NCBI GenBank assembly: GCA_003453085.1
Contig: DMMK01000022.1
Span: 1 to 7,841 of the forward strand
Length of the DNA: 7,841 bases
Origin: Verrucomicrobiales bacterium
Lineage (GTDB): Bacteria > Verrucomicrobiota > Verrucomicrobiia > Verrucomicrobiales > Verrucomicrobiaceae
Reading direction: 5' to 3'
The position numbers and the translations under genes are program-made. A model generated the notes under the pieces. The model did no database searches. It worked only from the letters and a program-made list of their open reading frames with translations, and had not been told where the DNA came from. Numbering within the stretch: the stretch's first letter is position 1; every line of letters starts with the position of its first letter. Positions 1 to 6,967 of this stretch are shown here, piece after piece.

Positions 1-440
1 CTGTGCGTCCCACCATGTGGATCATCGGGTTCACACTGCTGATCACGTTCCGGGGAGTGAAGGACCGGCTGCTGTCGGTCCTGCTACTCGGCGGCGGCCT
101 GGGAGCTTTGGCTGCGACGATGAGTTTGTTGGGCCTGGGGTGGAATCTAGCCAGCCTGGCCGCCATTCCTCTGCTGCTGGGCACCGGGATTGATTATGGC
201 ATTCATCTTCTCCTCGCGTTGAAGCGCACGGGGAATGACATCCGCTATGTGCGGGCCACCACTGGCAAGGCGGTCTTCTTTTCTGGCATGACGACGGTCA
301 TCGGGTTCGCCAGCCTTTTCTTTGCAGGAAATCGTGGCATCTCCAGCCTGGGCCTGGCGTGCTGCGTGGGGACTTTATGGATCCTCCTCATCGTGCTGTG
401 GCTTTTGCCTCATTGGCGGGCTTGGTTGCGGGTGAAGTAG
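1..440 (+). CDS. RND/MMPL-family transporter, C-terminal part (5' end outside window)
   Basis: This is the last 145 residues of an inner-membrane transporter; the frame is open to the left edge (first complete codon at base 3), so the true start is outside. The fragment is almost wholly hydrophobic, with about five membrane segments (roughly residues 2-16, 22-42, 48-72, 88-108 and 113-135). The GTGIDYGIH motif (60-68) is followed by a TTGKAVFFSGMTTVIGF stretch (86-102). This pair is the usual signature of the second transmembrane bundle in MMPL and hopanoid-transporter (HpnN-like) RND proteins, where an acidic residue in the G-x-x-x-D-Y motif takes part in proton coupling. The protein ends in a short basic tail (WRAWLRVK), expected to be cytoplasmic. 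Such proteins use the proton gradient to export lipids or other hydrophobic substrates; the substrate cannot be told from this fragment. The gene converges on the propeller gene, with 42 bases between the stop codons. The family call is firm; HpnN versus another MMPL subgroup is undecided. Confidence 0.85.
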   Translation, partial: VRPTMWIIGFTLLITFRGVKDRLLSVLLLGGGLGALAATMSLLGLGWNLASLAAIPLLLGTGIDYGIHLLLALKRTGNDIRYVRATTGKAVFFSGMTTVIGFASLFFAGNRGISSLGLACCVGTLWILLIVLWLLPHWRAWLRVK

Positions 441-452
441 TGCCTACCGTTT

Positions 453-491
453 GCCTCCTTCAGGTAATCAGGCCGAGAGAAATCAGGAGGC
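453..491. terminator. Possible weak bidirectional terminator hairpin between convergent genes
   Basis: GCCTCCT (453-459) and AGGAGGC (485-491) form a perfect 7-bp inverted repeat around a 25-base loop, spanning the junction of the two convergent genes and overlapping the stop codon of the minus-strand gene. The loop is long and neither side has a clear T-run, so this is only a candidate. The pentamer TCAGG occurs three times within it. Confidence 0.25.
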
Positions 492-2108
492 GGGTTGCAG
501 ATAAAGGGCGCTGAATCGGATGTCGGTATTGCGGGGACCTTCAAAGGTTACTCGCAGGCGAATGCGAGCAGGTAGGCCGGAAATCTTTCGATGGCCTTTC
601 CATTCGATGGGGGTTTGGAAGCCGCTTTGGCGAATGAAGGCTGCATCCTTGCCGGAATACCCAGGCAGAGGACGTTCCTGAGCATCCAGGATTTCTATTT
701 TGAGGGCGGCTTCTGCCCCCAGGCCTTGGGCATTGAGGTGGAAATGCTGGGACTGGCTAGCTTTCACATCCACGGCGGCGGTGATGAATTCGCTGGTGAT
801 CTCGGGAAGCTGATAGTCGCTGGGGCCTTTGCCTGCCTCTTCAACGACAAGATCGCCGAAACGGTCACGTGGCAGCAGGGCGATGCCCACGCCACCGCGA
901 GGAGGCTCCTTTTCCCAATGCCGAGGATCCCATGCACCGTAGTAAACATAGGTCTGGTCGCCGACGTTTTCAAAACCTTGGCCCTGGATCAGTCCTCCCT
1001 GGTCCCATTCGCCATCATTGCCCCTTTTGAGGAAGGTCCATTCGTTGGCGGGTTCGCGAAAAAGGACGCCGTCATTGCTGACCACAAACCCAAGGTCAAT
1101 GGTGACGTCCTTCCATTCTTTGGCCCCATGCCAGATGCCGAAGATGCCCAGAAGAACATTGCGGCGGTTCCAGACGCTGATTCCTTCGTGGGTTTGCTCG
1201 CCCTCGCGGCTGCGGCCAGGGCCTAACAAGGTGTGCTGAGCGGCGCGGGTGAAGGAGATGCCGCTTGTCTGGGACCAGTTTAAAAAGTCAGCGGAGCGAT
1301 ACACCCGCGCCACGCGGCCATGGTAGGGGCGTGTGGCATCCATGGAGTTCTGACCGGAGGCATAGAACATGCCATCCCATTTGTATAGCCCGCCCGAGGG
1401 TTCAAAATGGATGCCAGGAAGCACCAGGTCCTTTTTTAACAGCTCTGCCTTTTGGCTTTTGACTTCGTTCTCCATCTTCCAGCTTAGGCCATCGGCGCTG
1501 ACAAAGGGGGCTAAGGTGCCAAGCCGCCGATGGTGCCTAAAATAGACATGGGTCGAGATCTTGTAGCGTCGCGCAGGGTCCGGATCTTCCGGCTCGGCCA
1601 GTACTTTGATATTCACGAAACCAAGCGGGCTTGGGTCCGTGAGAATGAGGTTGTTGTTTTTGCTGCCCTTGTAGCTGACCAGTCCCAGGTTGGGTTTGAC
1701 CCAATGGACGCCATCGTCGCTTTCAGCATAGGCAGCGCGCCAGCGAGAAGAGGCCACACTGTTGGCAGAGTCATCGTCAAAGGCCACATACCAGAGACGG
1801 AATTTACCCTGTTCCCGGATGATGGAGCCATAGAACTGCACACCTTTGGCATCGGGTGTTCCGGGCTGCCCACGTGTTACGACAGGGTTGCCCGGATGTT
1901 TTTTAGGCTGCCGCATTTCCAGCCGCAGATTCTGGGAGTGGGGAATGGAAACGTTGTCGAAGGCAAAGAGAGTGGTGGCCTGGGTTTCGTCGAAAAAATC
2001 CTCAGCCGTAGAGGTGGCAGCCGTGAAAAGGCTCAAGGCCAAAGCTGCCGTGGTAGCAAAATAGGTTAGCCTCGATCGGGCTGGGCCGGATTGGGAAAGC
2101 TGGCGCAT
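483..2108 (-). CDS. Exported glycoside-hydrolase-like beta-propeller protein of unknown substrate
   Basis: A 541-residue protein with a clear Sec signal peptide: basic n-region (to about residue 14), hydrophobic core (about 16-31) and likely cleavage after STA at residue 35. It is therefore periplasmic or secreted. The body (about 45-425) has repeated blade-like strands of the kind found in GH32/GH43-type five-bladed propellers: FRLWYVAF (103-110), AAYAESDDGVHWVKPNLGL (125-143), FVSADGLSW (202-210), YRSADFLNW (270-278) and FVVSNDGVLF (341-350). The 'AESDDGVHW.KP.LGL..Y.GS..NN' block is typical of large paralogous families in Planctomycetes and Verrucomicrobia. A C-terminal region (about 431-541) looks like a beta-sandwich module. 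I cannot assign catalytic acids, so hydrolase activity is inferred from fold only; a binding role is possible. The ATG at 2108 is the only Met before the signal peptide. No Shine-Dalgarno is visible (the upstream bases read CCACCACCC). A strong terminator upstream separates it from the SNF2 gene, so it should have its own promoter. Confidence 0.8.
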   Translation of the reverse strand: MRQLSQSGPARSRLTYFATTAALALSLFTAATSTAEDFFDETQATTLFAFDNVSIPHSQNLRLEMRQPKKHPGNPVVTRGQPGTPDAKGVQFYGSIIREQGKFRLWYVAFDDDSANSVASSRWRAAYAESDDGVHWVKPNLGLVSYKGSKNNNLILTDPSPLGFVNIKVLAEPEDPDPARRYKISTHVYFRHHRRLGTLAPFVSADGLSWKMENEVKSQKAELLKKDLVLPGIHFEPSGGLYKWDGMFYASGQNSMDATRPYHGRVARVYRSADFLNWSQTSGISFTRAAQHTLLGPGRSREGEQTHEGISVWNRRNVLLGIFGIWHGAKEWKDVTIDLGFVVSNDGVLFREPANEWTFLKRGNDGEWDQGGLIQGQGFENVGDQTYVYYGAWDPRHWEKEPPRGGVGIALLPRDRFGDLVVEEAGKGPSDYQLPEITSEFITAAVDVKASQSQHFHLNAQGLGAEAALKIEILDAQERPLPGYSGKDAAFIRQSGFQTPIEWKGHRKISGLPARIRLRVTFEGPRNTDIRFSALYLQPAS

Positions 2109-2282
2109 GGGTGGTGGTTACAACGTGACTTCCCATCTCGCTTGTTCCTGAATCTGCGGTTTTGTGGGCTTTACCTGCTCGGTGTGATCCGGTGATGACG
2201 GCTGGGCAGCAAGACGGTCAATTCCATGATTGGGGGGGATTCCCAGCCTAACTCATTGCGTCATTTTTCAGCAGAGAAGTAC

Positions 2283-2330
2283 GCAAAAGCATCAGGGCAA
2301 GGGGTTTCCCCACCCTGATGCTAGCTTTGC
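2283..2330 (-). terminator. Strong intrinsic terminator for the SNF2-family gene
   Basis: AGCATCAGGG (2288-2297) and CCCTGATGCT (2313-2322) form a perfect 10-bp stem. Inside it, GGGG (2301-2304) pairs with CCCC (2308-2311) around a TTT loop. An outer GCAAA/TTTGC pair (2283-2287/2326-2330) can extend it past a short bulge. Read on the minus strand, the stem is followed immediately by a T-run (CCCTGATGCTTTTG), as in a Rho-independent terminator. It lies about 25-70 bases past the SNF2 stop codon at 2355 and upstream of the propeller gene, so the two genes are probably separate transcription units. Confidence 0.8.
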
Positions 2331-2354
2331 AAAAACAGCCTCAAGGGCTGCGGA

Positions 2355-5300
2355 TCAATCTTCTGAACGCAGAGCTTCTTCGGCCTCCAGGCCAAAGAGG
2401 AACTCGAAGTCGGATTTCTCCAGTGTGCTGGAGAAGCCGCCCTCGCCCAGGATATTGGCGGACATAAGGCTCTTCTTCTGCTGCAGGAGCATGATCTTCT
2501 CTTCGATGGTGCCTTTGGTGATCATCCGGTACGCCATCACTGGCTGGGTTTGGCCGATGCGGTGGGCACGGTCAATGGCCTGGGCTTCCACGGCGGGGTT
2601 CCACCAGGGATCGTAAAGGATGACGTAGCTGGCGGAGGTGAGGTTCAGACCGCTGCCGCCTGCCTTCAGCGACAGGAGGAACACGCATGGGTCTGGATCT
2701 TCTTGGAAGTTCTGCACCACTTCAGAACGGTTGTTCGTGCTGCCGGTGAGCCAGTAGTGGGGGATCTTCATCGTATCCAGGTTGTCCCGGATGATGCTCA
2801 GCATGGTGACGAACTGGCTGAAGAGCAGCACCTTGTGCCCTTCGGCATGGAGGCCTTCGATGAGCTCCAGCGTGGAGGTCAGCTTGGCGCTGTCCTCATC
2901 ACCAGCGGATTTGTCCACCAGGGCGGGGTGACAGCAGATCTGGCGCAGACGGGTAAGGGCCTGCAGGATGGCGAAACGTTTCTGCGCCAGGACTTCAAAG
3001 CCGGAGGCGGTGAGCACCATGTGCTGGGCCTTGGCCAGTTCTTCCCGATACAGGCGCTCCTGAGTGCCGCTCATTTCGCAAAGCATGGCTTCTTCACTGC
3101 GCGCAGGCAGGTCTTTGGCCACCTGCGACTTCGTGCGGCGTAACAAGAAGGGTTTCAAACGGGCGGAGAGGCGCTCGCTGGCCTTGGCATCCTTGCGGCG
3201 GTCGAAATGGCGATGGAAATAATTGCGATCTCCCAGGGCACCCGGGGCCGCGAAGGTCATGAGGCTCCACAGGTCTAACAAACGGTTTTCCACCGGCGTG
3301 CCGCTGAGGACGAGGCGGCTTTCCGCCTTCAACATACGGGCTGCCTTGGCGGCTTTGCTGTCAGGGTTTTTGATGTGCTGCCCTTCATCGAGGATGACGG
3401 CCAGCCATTTCACAGATTCCAACAGCTCAATGCAGCCACGGAGCTGCGCGTAGTTCATCACCATGACGTGGTAGTCCTTGTATAGGATTTCCAGATCCAG
3501 CTCTTCTTTGTCGCGCAGCACTTGCACTTTCAGCCCTGGGGCTGCTTTTGCAAATTCAGTGGCCCAGACGTCGAGGACCGACTTTGGGCACACGACGAGG
3601 CATGGCCAGGCATTGCGATAGCGACTGCGCAGCCACAGGATCCAGGTGATGCTCTGGATGGTTTTACCCAGACCCATGTCATCAGCCAAGATACCGCCGA
3701 ATTTGTTCAAGCTGAGGTAGGAGAGGAAGTGAAAGCCCTCTTCCTGGTAGGGGCGAAGGGTCACACCCAGGCCTTCTGGAACCGGGGGGCGTTCCTCCAG
3801 TTTTGCCTCTTCCATGCGCTGGGTCAGATTCTGCCAAGCGCGTGGGTTGATGATTTCTTTGGCCCCCTGGCCGGTGAGCTGACGCCAGTGCAGGCGGTGC
3901 GCTTCATTGCTGAATTCATCCATGTCCAGGCCCAGTTGGTCCATCATGGCTTGCTGTTCTTCGCTGAGTTCCAGCTTTACGCGACGCCAGGTGCCATCGG
4001 CAAGCTGCACAAAGCCGCCTTTGGCAGCGATGAGGCGACGGATGTCTGCGGCTTTCAGGTCGGCACCGTCCACTTCAAAGACCATTTTCAGGTCAAACCA
4101 GTCAATGTTGGCTGTCTGGGAGGCCTCGATTCGCACGCGGGCGATTAGAGGATCTGCCAGGATGGATTGCAGGCGCTCGTCCGCCGTCAGGCTCATGCCT
4201 TCTGGTAAGCTTTGGGCCCAGTTGTTGAATTGGTCTGGAAAGGTCTTGGTGAGGCGTACGCGGAAGCCTTCATGCTCGGCATCATATACGGGACGCATGT
4301 CCTGCAGGGCTGCTTCGGCCAGGCCCAAGGCGGTGCGGTCGCGGCAGATGATGCTGTTGTCATCATCGGGCCGGGCGTTTTCCGTCGGCTGCCAGCCAGC
4401 ATAGCGGAGGACTTCCCTCACGGTGCCATCGGGCGTGGCGGCCTCCACTTGGAAAACGGCGTGTTCCGTGCTGGTGGCGTGGGAACGGGCGATGCAACTG
4501 GCGCGCACCTGCACCTGCAGTGGCTCATGCCGGATACGGGAGGCGATGTCCGCAGGCAGGGGCAAGCTGAGCTTTTCTAGGAAGGCGATACCATCCTGGG
4601 TGGCCAGGGCATTGATCGGGATGGAAGCTGGTGAATCGAGGCGGGTCTCCTCGGGGAACCACAGCGGTCCCGTGAAGACGGTGTCTGCCGAGAGGAAGAG
4701 GGGCTCCACGCCATGCATCACGCGCAGTGGCAGCGGGGCTGGGGTTCCATAGTCCTGGATGAGTTCCAGCCGCAGTTGCCCTGTTTCAGCCTCTTCTTTG
4801 CTGGACCAGCGAAGGGGTTCATTGACCCGGCGGAAAGGCATTTCATCCAGCGTCAGCAGTCGTGCCTGCAAGGCAGGCTGCTGAAACAGAGTGCCCAGCC
4901 AGCGGCTGTGCGTATCCAGATCAAAACGGCAGACATCCCCCGGATTGGCCCCGGCCTGGCTCACGCAGGTCAGCAGCATCAGCTCTGCCGCCGCAGGCAG
5001 CGTCAATGCGCCGCGTTCATATTCGTTTTCCAGGGAGGTTAGCTCTCCACCCGCCACATTGCGGAAAGCGGCGTCCTCACCCGCACGCATTTGCAGGCGG
5101 GCTTCGGATGGGGTGATGATGAGGCGCAGGTCACAGTTACGGCGCTGTTTTGGCGGAGCGTCAGACAAGCTACGCAGAAGGGTGCGGATGCGTTCGCGCC
5201 ACAGGGGCAGCGTGCGTTCCTGACGCCAGGCGCTGAGCCGGGCGCGCACGGCATCTAGGTCCACACTGTTACGCAGGAAGGAGGGGGCGGGGAGATTGCG

Positions 5301-5864
5301 CTCATTCAGCGCCAGGGCCACGTATTCCCAGAATTCGCGCAGGTTCACCGGCGGCTCAGGCCATAGGGCCAGAGGATCCACACTCTGGATGCTCCAGCGC
5401 GGGTGCAGGCGCACCATGTCCTGATCATAAATGTGGCCGCTCTGGCGCACGCGTTGGAATCGTTTTTCCAGCTTGCTAAGGTAGCCTTCTTCTTCTGGCG
5501 TGAGCTGGCGCGCGAGACGTCGCTCCAGCATGAGCTGAAACGTTTCCTCAGGGGGTAGAGAAGGTGCGGTGCTGTTGGGGACCTGGCGTGCAAACCGACG
5601 CTGAGCAGCCACCAGGGCAGCACATAGGGCCAGCAGGTGCAGCGGCTCTTCATCGCAATCGCTTTCTGAGATCCAGGCATCGTCCTCGAGGGCCCAGCGT
5701 ACGTTCACACGGCGGTCGTCTAAGATCACCTCTGCCAGCACTTCGTCCTCCACAATGTCGAGACCGCGAATGGCATCATCATCGGCGAGGCGTTCCGCCT
5801 CCTGTCGAAGACGTGGATCAAAAGACTGAAGGAGACCGGGGAGGGATGTGGCGAAGTCAGGCAT
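2355..5864 (-). CDS. Bacterial SNF2/Rad54-like DEAD-box ATPase with decayed SWIM-like N-terminus
   Basis: A 1169-residue superfamily-2 ATPase of the SNF2 group, expected to translocate on double-stranded DNA and remodel protein-DNA or RNA polymerase complexes in the cytoplasm. Numbered from the ATG at 5864, the core has motif I DDMGLGKT (728-735), motif II DEGQ (826-829), motif III SGTP (854-857), motif IV LLFSQF (1013-1018), motif V SLKAGGSGLNLT (1065-1076) and motif VI QAIDRAHRIGQ (1095-1105). All ATPase motifs appear intact. The N-terminal 85 residues resemble a SWIM domain (FDPR at 15-18, then strands, then a Cys/His helix) but keep only C70 and H76 of the usual four ligands. Residues about 90-690 match the long accessory region usual in bacterial SNF2 proteins. 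A GTG at 5912 would add 16 residues (MLRQPVPPVSTVGFVL). I prefer the ATG because the domain begins right after it, though neither start has a good ribosome site. The gene is divergent from the AraC gene and has its own terminator. No methylase, nuclease or other defence partner adjoins it. Confidence 0.93.
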   Translation of the reverse strand: MPDFATSLPGLLQSFDPRLRQEAERLADDDAIRGLDIVEDEVLAEVILDDRRVNVRWALEDDAWISESDCDEEPLHLLALCAALVAAQRRFARQVPNSTAPSLPPEETFQLMLERRLARQLTPEEEGYLSKLEKRFQRVRQSGHIYDQDMVRLHPRWSIQSVDPLALWPEPPVNLREFWEYVALALNERNLPAPSFLRNSVDLDAVRARLSAWRQERTLPLWRERIRTLLRSLSDAPPKQRRNCDLRLIITPSEARLQMRAGEDAAFRNVAGGELTSLENEYERGALTLPAAAELMLLTCVSQAGANPGDVCRFDLDTHSRWLGTLFQQPALQARLLTLDEMPFRRVNEPLRWSSKEEAETGQLRLELIQDYGTPAPLPLRVMHGVEPLFLSADTVFTGPLWFPEETRLDSPASIPINALATQDGIAFLEKLSLPLPADIASRIRHEPLQVQVRASCIARSHATSTEHAVFQVEAATPDGTVREVLRYAGWQPTENARPDDDNSIICRDRTALGLAEAALQDMRPVYDAEHEGFRVRLTKTFPDQFNNWAQSLPEGMSLTADERLQSILADPLIARVRIEASQTANIDWFDLKMVFEVDGADLKAADIRRLIAAKGGFVQLADGTWRRVKLELSEEQQAMMDQLGLDMDEFSNEAHRLHWRQLTGQGAKEIINPRAWQNLTQRMEEAKLEERPPVPEGLGVTLRPYQEEGFHFLSYLSLNKFGGILADDMGLGKTIQSITWILWLRSRYRNAWPCLVVCPKSVLDVWATEFAKAAPGLKVQVLRDKEELDLEILYKDYHVMVMNYAQLRGCIELLESVKWLAVILDEGQHIKNPDSKAAKAARMLKAESRLVLSGTPVENRLLDLWSLMTFAAPGALGDRNYFHRHFDRRKDAKASERLSARLKPFLLRRTKSQVAKDLPARSEEAMLCEMSGTQERLYREELAKAQHMVLTASGFEVLAQKRFAILQALTRLRQICCHPALVDKSAGDEDSAKLTSTLELIEGLHAEGHKVLLFSQFVTMLSIIRDNLDTMKIPHYWLTGSTNNRSEVVQNFQEDPDPCVFLLSLKAGGSGLNLTSASYVILYDPWWNPAVEAQAIDRAHRIGQTQPVMAYRMITKGTIEEKIMLLQQKKSLMSANILGEGGFSSTLEKSDFEFLFGLEAEEALRSED

Positions 5865-5946
5865 GAGCACAAAACCCACGGTGGAGACCGGGGGAACTGG
5901 TTGCCTTAGCACAGTGATTCGCTTCGCGCCAGAGCAGTCTTAGAGA

Positions 5947-5965
5947 TGTCACCCTTGTCACGTGA
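5947..5965. promoter_or_regulatory. Possible operator: TGTCAC direct repeat and TCACGTGA palindrome
   Basis: TGTCAC occurs at 5947-5952 and again at 5956-5961, 9 bases apart, so roughly on one face of the helix. The second copy overlaps the perfect 8-bp palindrome TCACGTGA (5958-5965). The cluster lies in the leader of the SNF2 gene, upstream of both divergent coding regions. AraC proteins often bind direct repeats, so autoregulation is possible, but the half-sites are short and could occur by chance. Confidence 0.25.
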
Positions 5966-6026
5966 AATTCTTTGCGCTCCGAGACCTGATGAGCCGGGGC
6001 GACAGATCAACCTCAAAACGGATCTC

Positions 6027-6078
6027 AAAAAAAACCAATACCCGGTCAAGATAACCGTTGCTCACTTGTTGTATTATA
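6027..6078 (+). promoter_or_regulatory. Putative promoter of the AraC-family gene: A-tract and TATTAT -10
   Basis: TATTAT (6072-6077) matches five of six bases of the sigma-70 -10 consensus. With usual spacing, transcription would begin at about 6084, the A of the likely AraC start codon. No TTGACA-like -35 is present at the right distance (AGATAA at 6049-6054). However, a run of eight A residues (6027-6034) falls at about -57 to -50, where UP elements lie. The same bases read on the minus strand as a perfect TATAAT (6078-6073). Confidence 0.45.
6073..6078 (-). promoter_or_regulatory. Putative minus-strand -10 (TATAAT) facing the SNF2 gene
   Basis: On the minus strand, 6078-6073 reads TATAAT, a perfect -10 hexamer. 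It would start RNA near 6066, giving the SNF2 gene a leader of about 150-200 bases. No -35 consensus is visible upstream (CTGAGG at the 17-base spacing). It shares all six of its bases with the TATTATA used by the AraC promoter. Confidence 0.3.
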
Positions 6079-6083
6079 CCGCC

Positions 6084-6944
6084 ATGAAAATCCCCCCTCA
6101 GGAGACCAGCTTTCTCAAGAATCTCTACGCCACTCCAGCGGACTGGCAGAGGGACTTGTTTTATTCCGTGGTCAGAGCCGGGCATCTGAAAGCTGGGATC
6201 GAGCACCGTATCCAGCGGGAAACCTATCCTGGGCATGAACTCATTCTCTGCCTCAGCGGCCAGGGGTGGGTGCAGGTGGCCGGGAAAAAACACGAGGTGG
6301 GCCCGCAGCAACTGGTGTGGGTGAACTGCCACCACCCACACGCTTACGGGGCTATTTCCAGAGATCCCTGGGAAGTCTATTGGGTGCGGGCCGAGGGACG
6401 CTCGCTCGACCGTATTTCCCAACTGCTGGAAGTGCGCTCCATGCCGGTGTTTGCAGGCTTTGATGCGGGCCAAGCAGCCACGGAGTTTGAGCGCAGCTTT
6501 GACTATTTGGAAGGCAATCGCCCCTGCGATGCCGCTCACGTCAATGCTGCAGTTTCGTCCATCATCGCCATGGCCTTTGATGCTCGTTTGTCAGATCCTG
6601 ATCTTATTCGCCCTGATCTGCCCATGCCGGTGCAAAAGGCCCTGGAGAAGATGCGTCTCTACTTCCACCAGCCCATCCGCGTGGTGGAACTGGCCCAACT
6701 TGCGGGCATGAGCGAAAGCCACTTCAGCCGCCAGTTCAAAGCCGCCATCGGCACCAGCCCCATTGACTGGCTGCGCCGTGAGCGCATCAACCAGGCAAAA
6801 CGCCGCCTCATCGAATCCGACGATCCTGTCAAAGAAATCGCCCGCCAAGTCGGCTACGCGGATCAGTTTTTCTTCAGCAAGGACTTTAAACGCATGACCA
6901 AGCTGACACCCACCCAGTTCCGCGAAGAAGAGCGGCAAAATTGA
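6084..6944 (+). CDS. AraC-family transcriptional regulator with cupin-like sensor domain
   Basis: A 286-residue DNA-binding regulator, a normal length for the family. Residues about 30-106 form the beta-barrel ligand-binding half of AraC proteins, with a glycine-rich turn (CLSGQGWVQV, 56-65) and a PHAY motif (85-88). A helical linker leads to the C-terminal double helix-turn-helix: first VVELAQLAGMSESHFSRQFK (200-219), second VKEIARQVGYADQFFFSKDF (249-268), ending in the usual LTPTQFR (274-280). The ligand is unknown; sugar sensing is common in this group. The frame is open upstream to an ATG at 5946, but those 46 residues (rich in K, R and P) have no domain character, and the ATG at 6084 begins a normal AraC N-terminus. 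No Shine-Dalgarno precedes it and a -10-like hexamer ends seven bases before it, suggesting a leaderless mRNA. It is divergent from the SNF2 gene and converges on the Maf gene, with 23 bases between the stop codons and no terminator visible in that gap. Confidence 0.9.
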   Translation: MKIPPQETSFLKNLYATPADWQRDLFYSVVRAGHLKAGIEHRIQRETYPGHELILCLSGQGWVQVAGKKHEVGPQQLVWVNCHHPHAYGAISRDPWEVYWVRAEGRSLDRISQLLEVRSMPVFAGFDAGQAATEFERSFDYLEGNRPCDAAHVNAAVSSIIAMAFDARLSDPDLIRPDLPMPVQKALEKMRLYFHQPIRVVELAQLAGMSESHFSRQFKAAIGTSPIDWLRRERINQAKRRLIESDDPVKEIARQVGYADQFFFSKDFKRMTKLTPTQFREEERQN

Positions 6945-6967
6945 GGTTGTGAGATAGGGTGCGAATA

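Noticed and set aside
591..1226. A 211-codon open frame on the + strand
   Set aside because: It lies wholly antisense to the propeller gene, which has a signal peptide and recognisable blade motifs. The antisense product has no family character.
1530..2069. A 179-codon + strand frame opposite the propeller N-terminus
   Set aside because: It is antisense to a well-supported gene and its protein lacks domain or signal features.
2216..2221. TTGACC on the minus strand as a -35 for the propeller gene
   Set aside because: The hexamer 17 bases downstream (TCATCA) is a poor -10, so no promoter could be supported in 2109-2280, although one is expected there.
2232..2238. A run of seven G residues
   Set aside because: It is a single homopolymer with no partner tracts for a G-quadruplex and lies outside any coding region, so phase variation is not indicated.
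3522..4148. A 208-codon open frame on the + strand (and others at 2550-3143 and 3907-4404)
   Set aside because: These are shadows of the SNF2 gene, whose conserved motifs fix the real strand and frame. Long antisense frames are expected at this base composition.
2355..5912. SNF2 gene as part of a DISARM-like or restriction defence island
   Set aside because: No methylase, phospholipase D-type, DUF1998 or nuclease gene is next to it, and it has its own terminator and a divergent regulator.
5958..6539. A 193-codon minus-strand frame overlapping the AraC gene
   Set aside because: The AraC gene on the other strand has both helix-turn-helix motifs and a cupin-like domain, and this frame would also cover the divergent promoter region.
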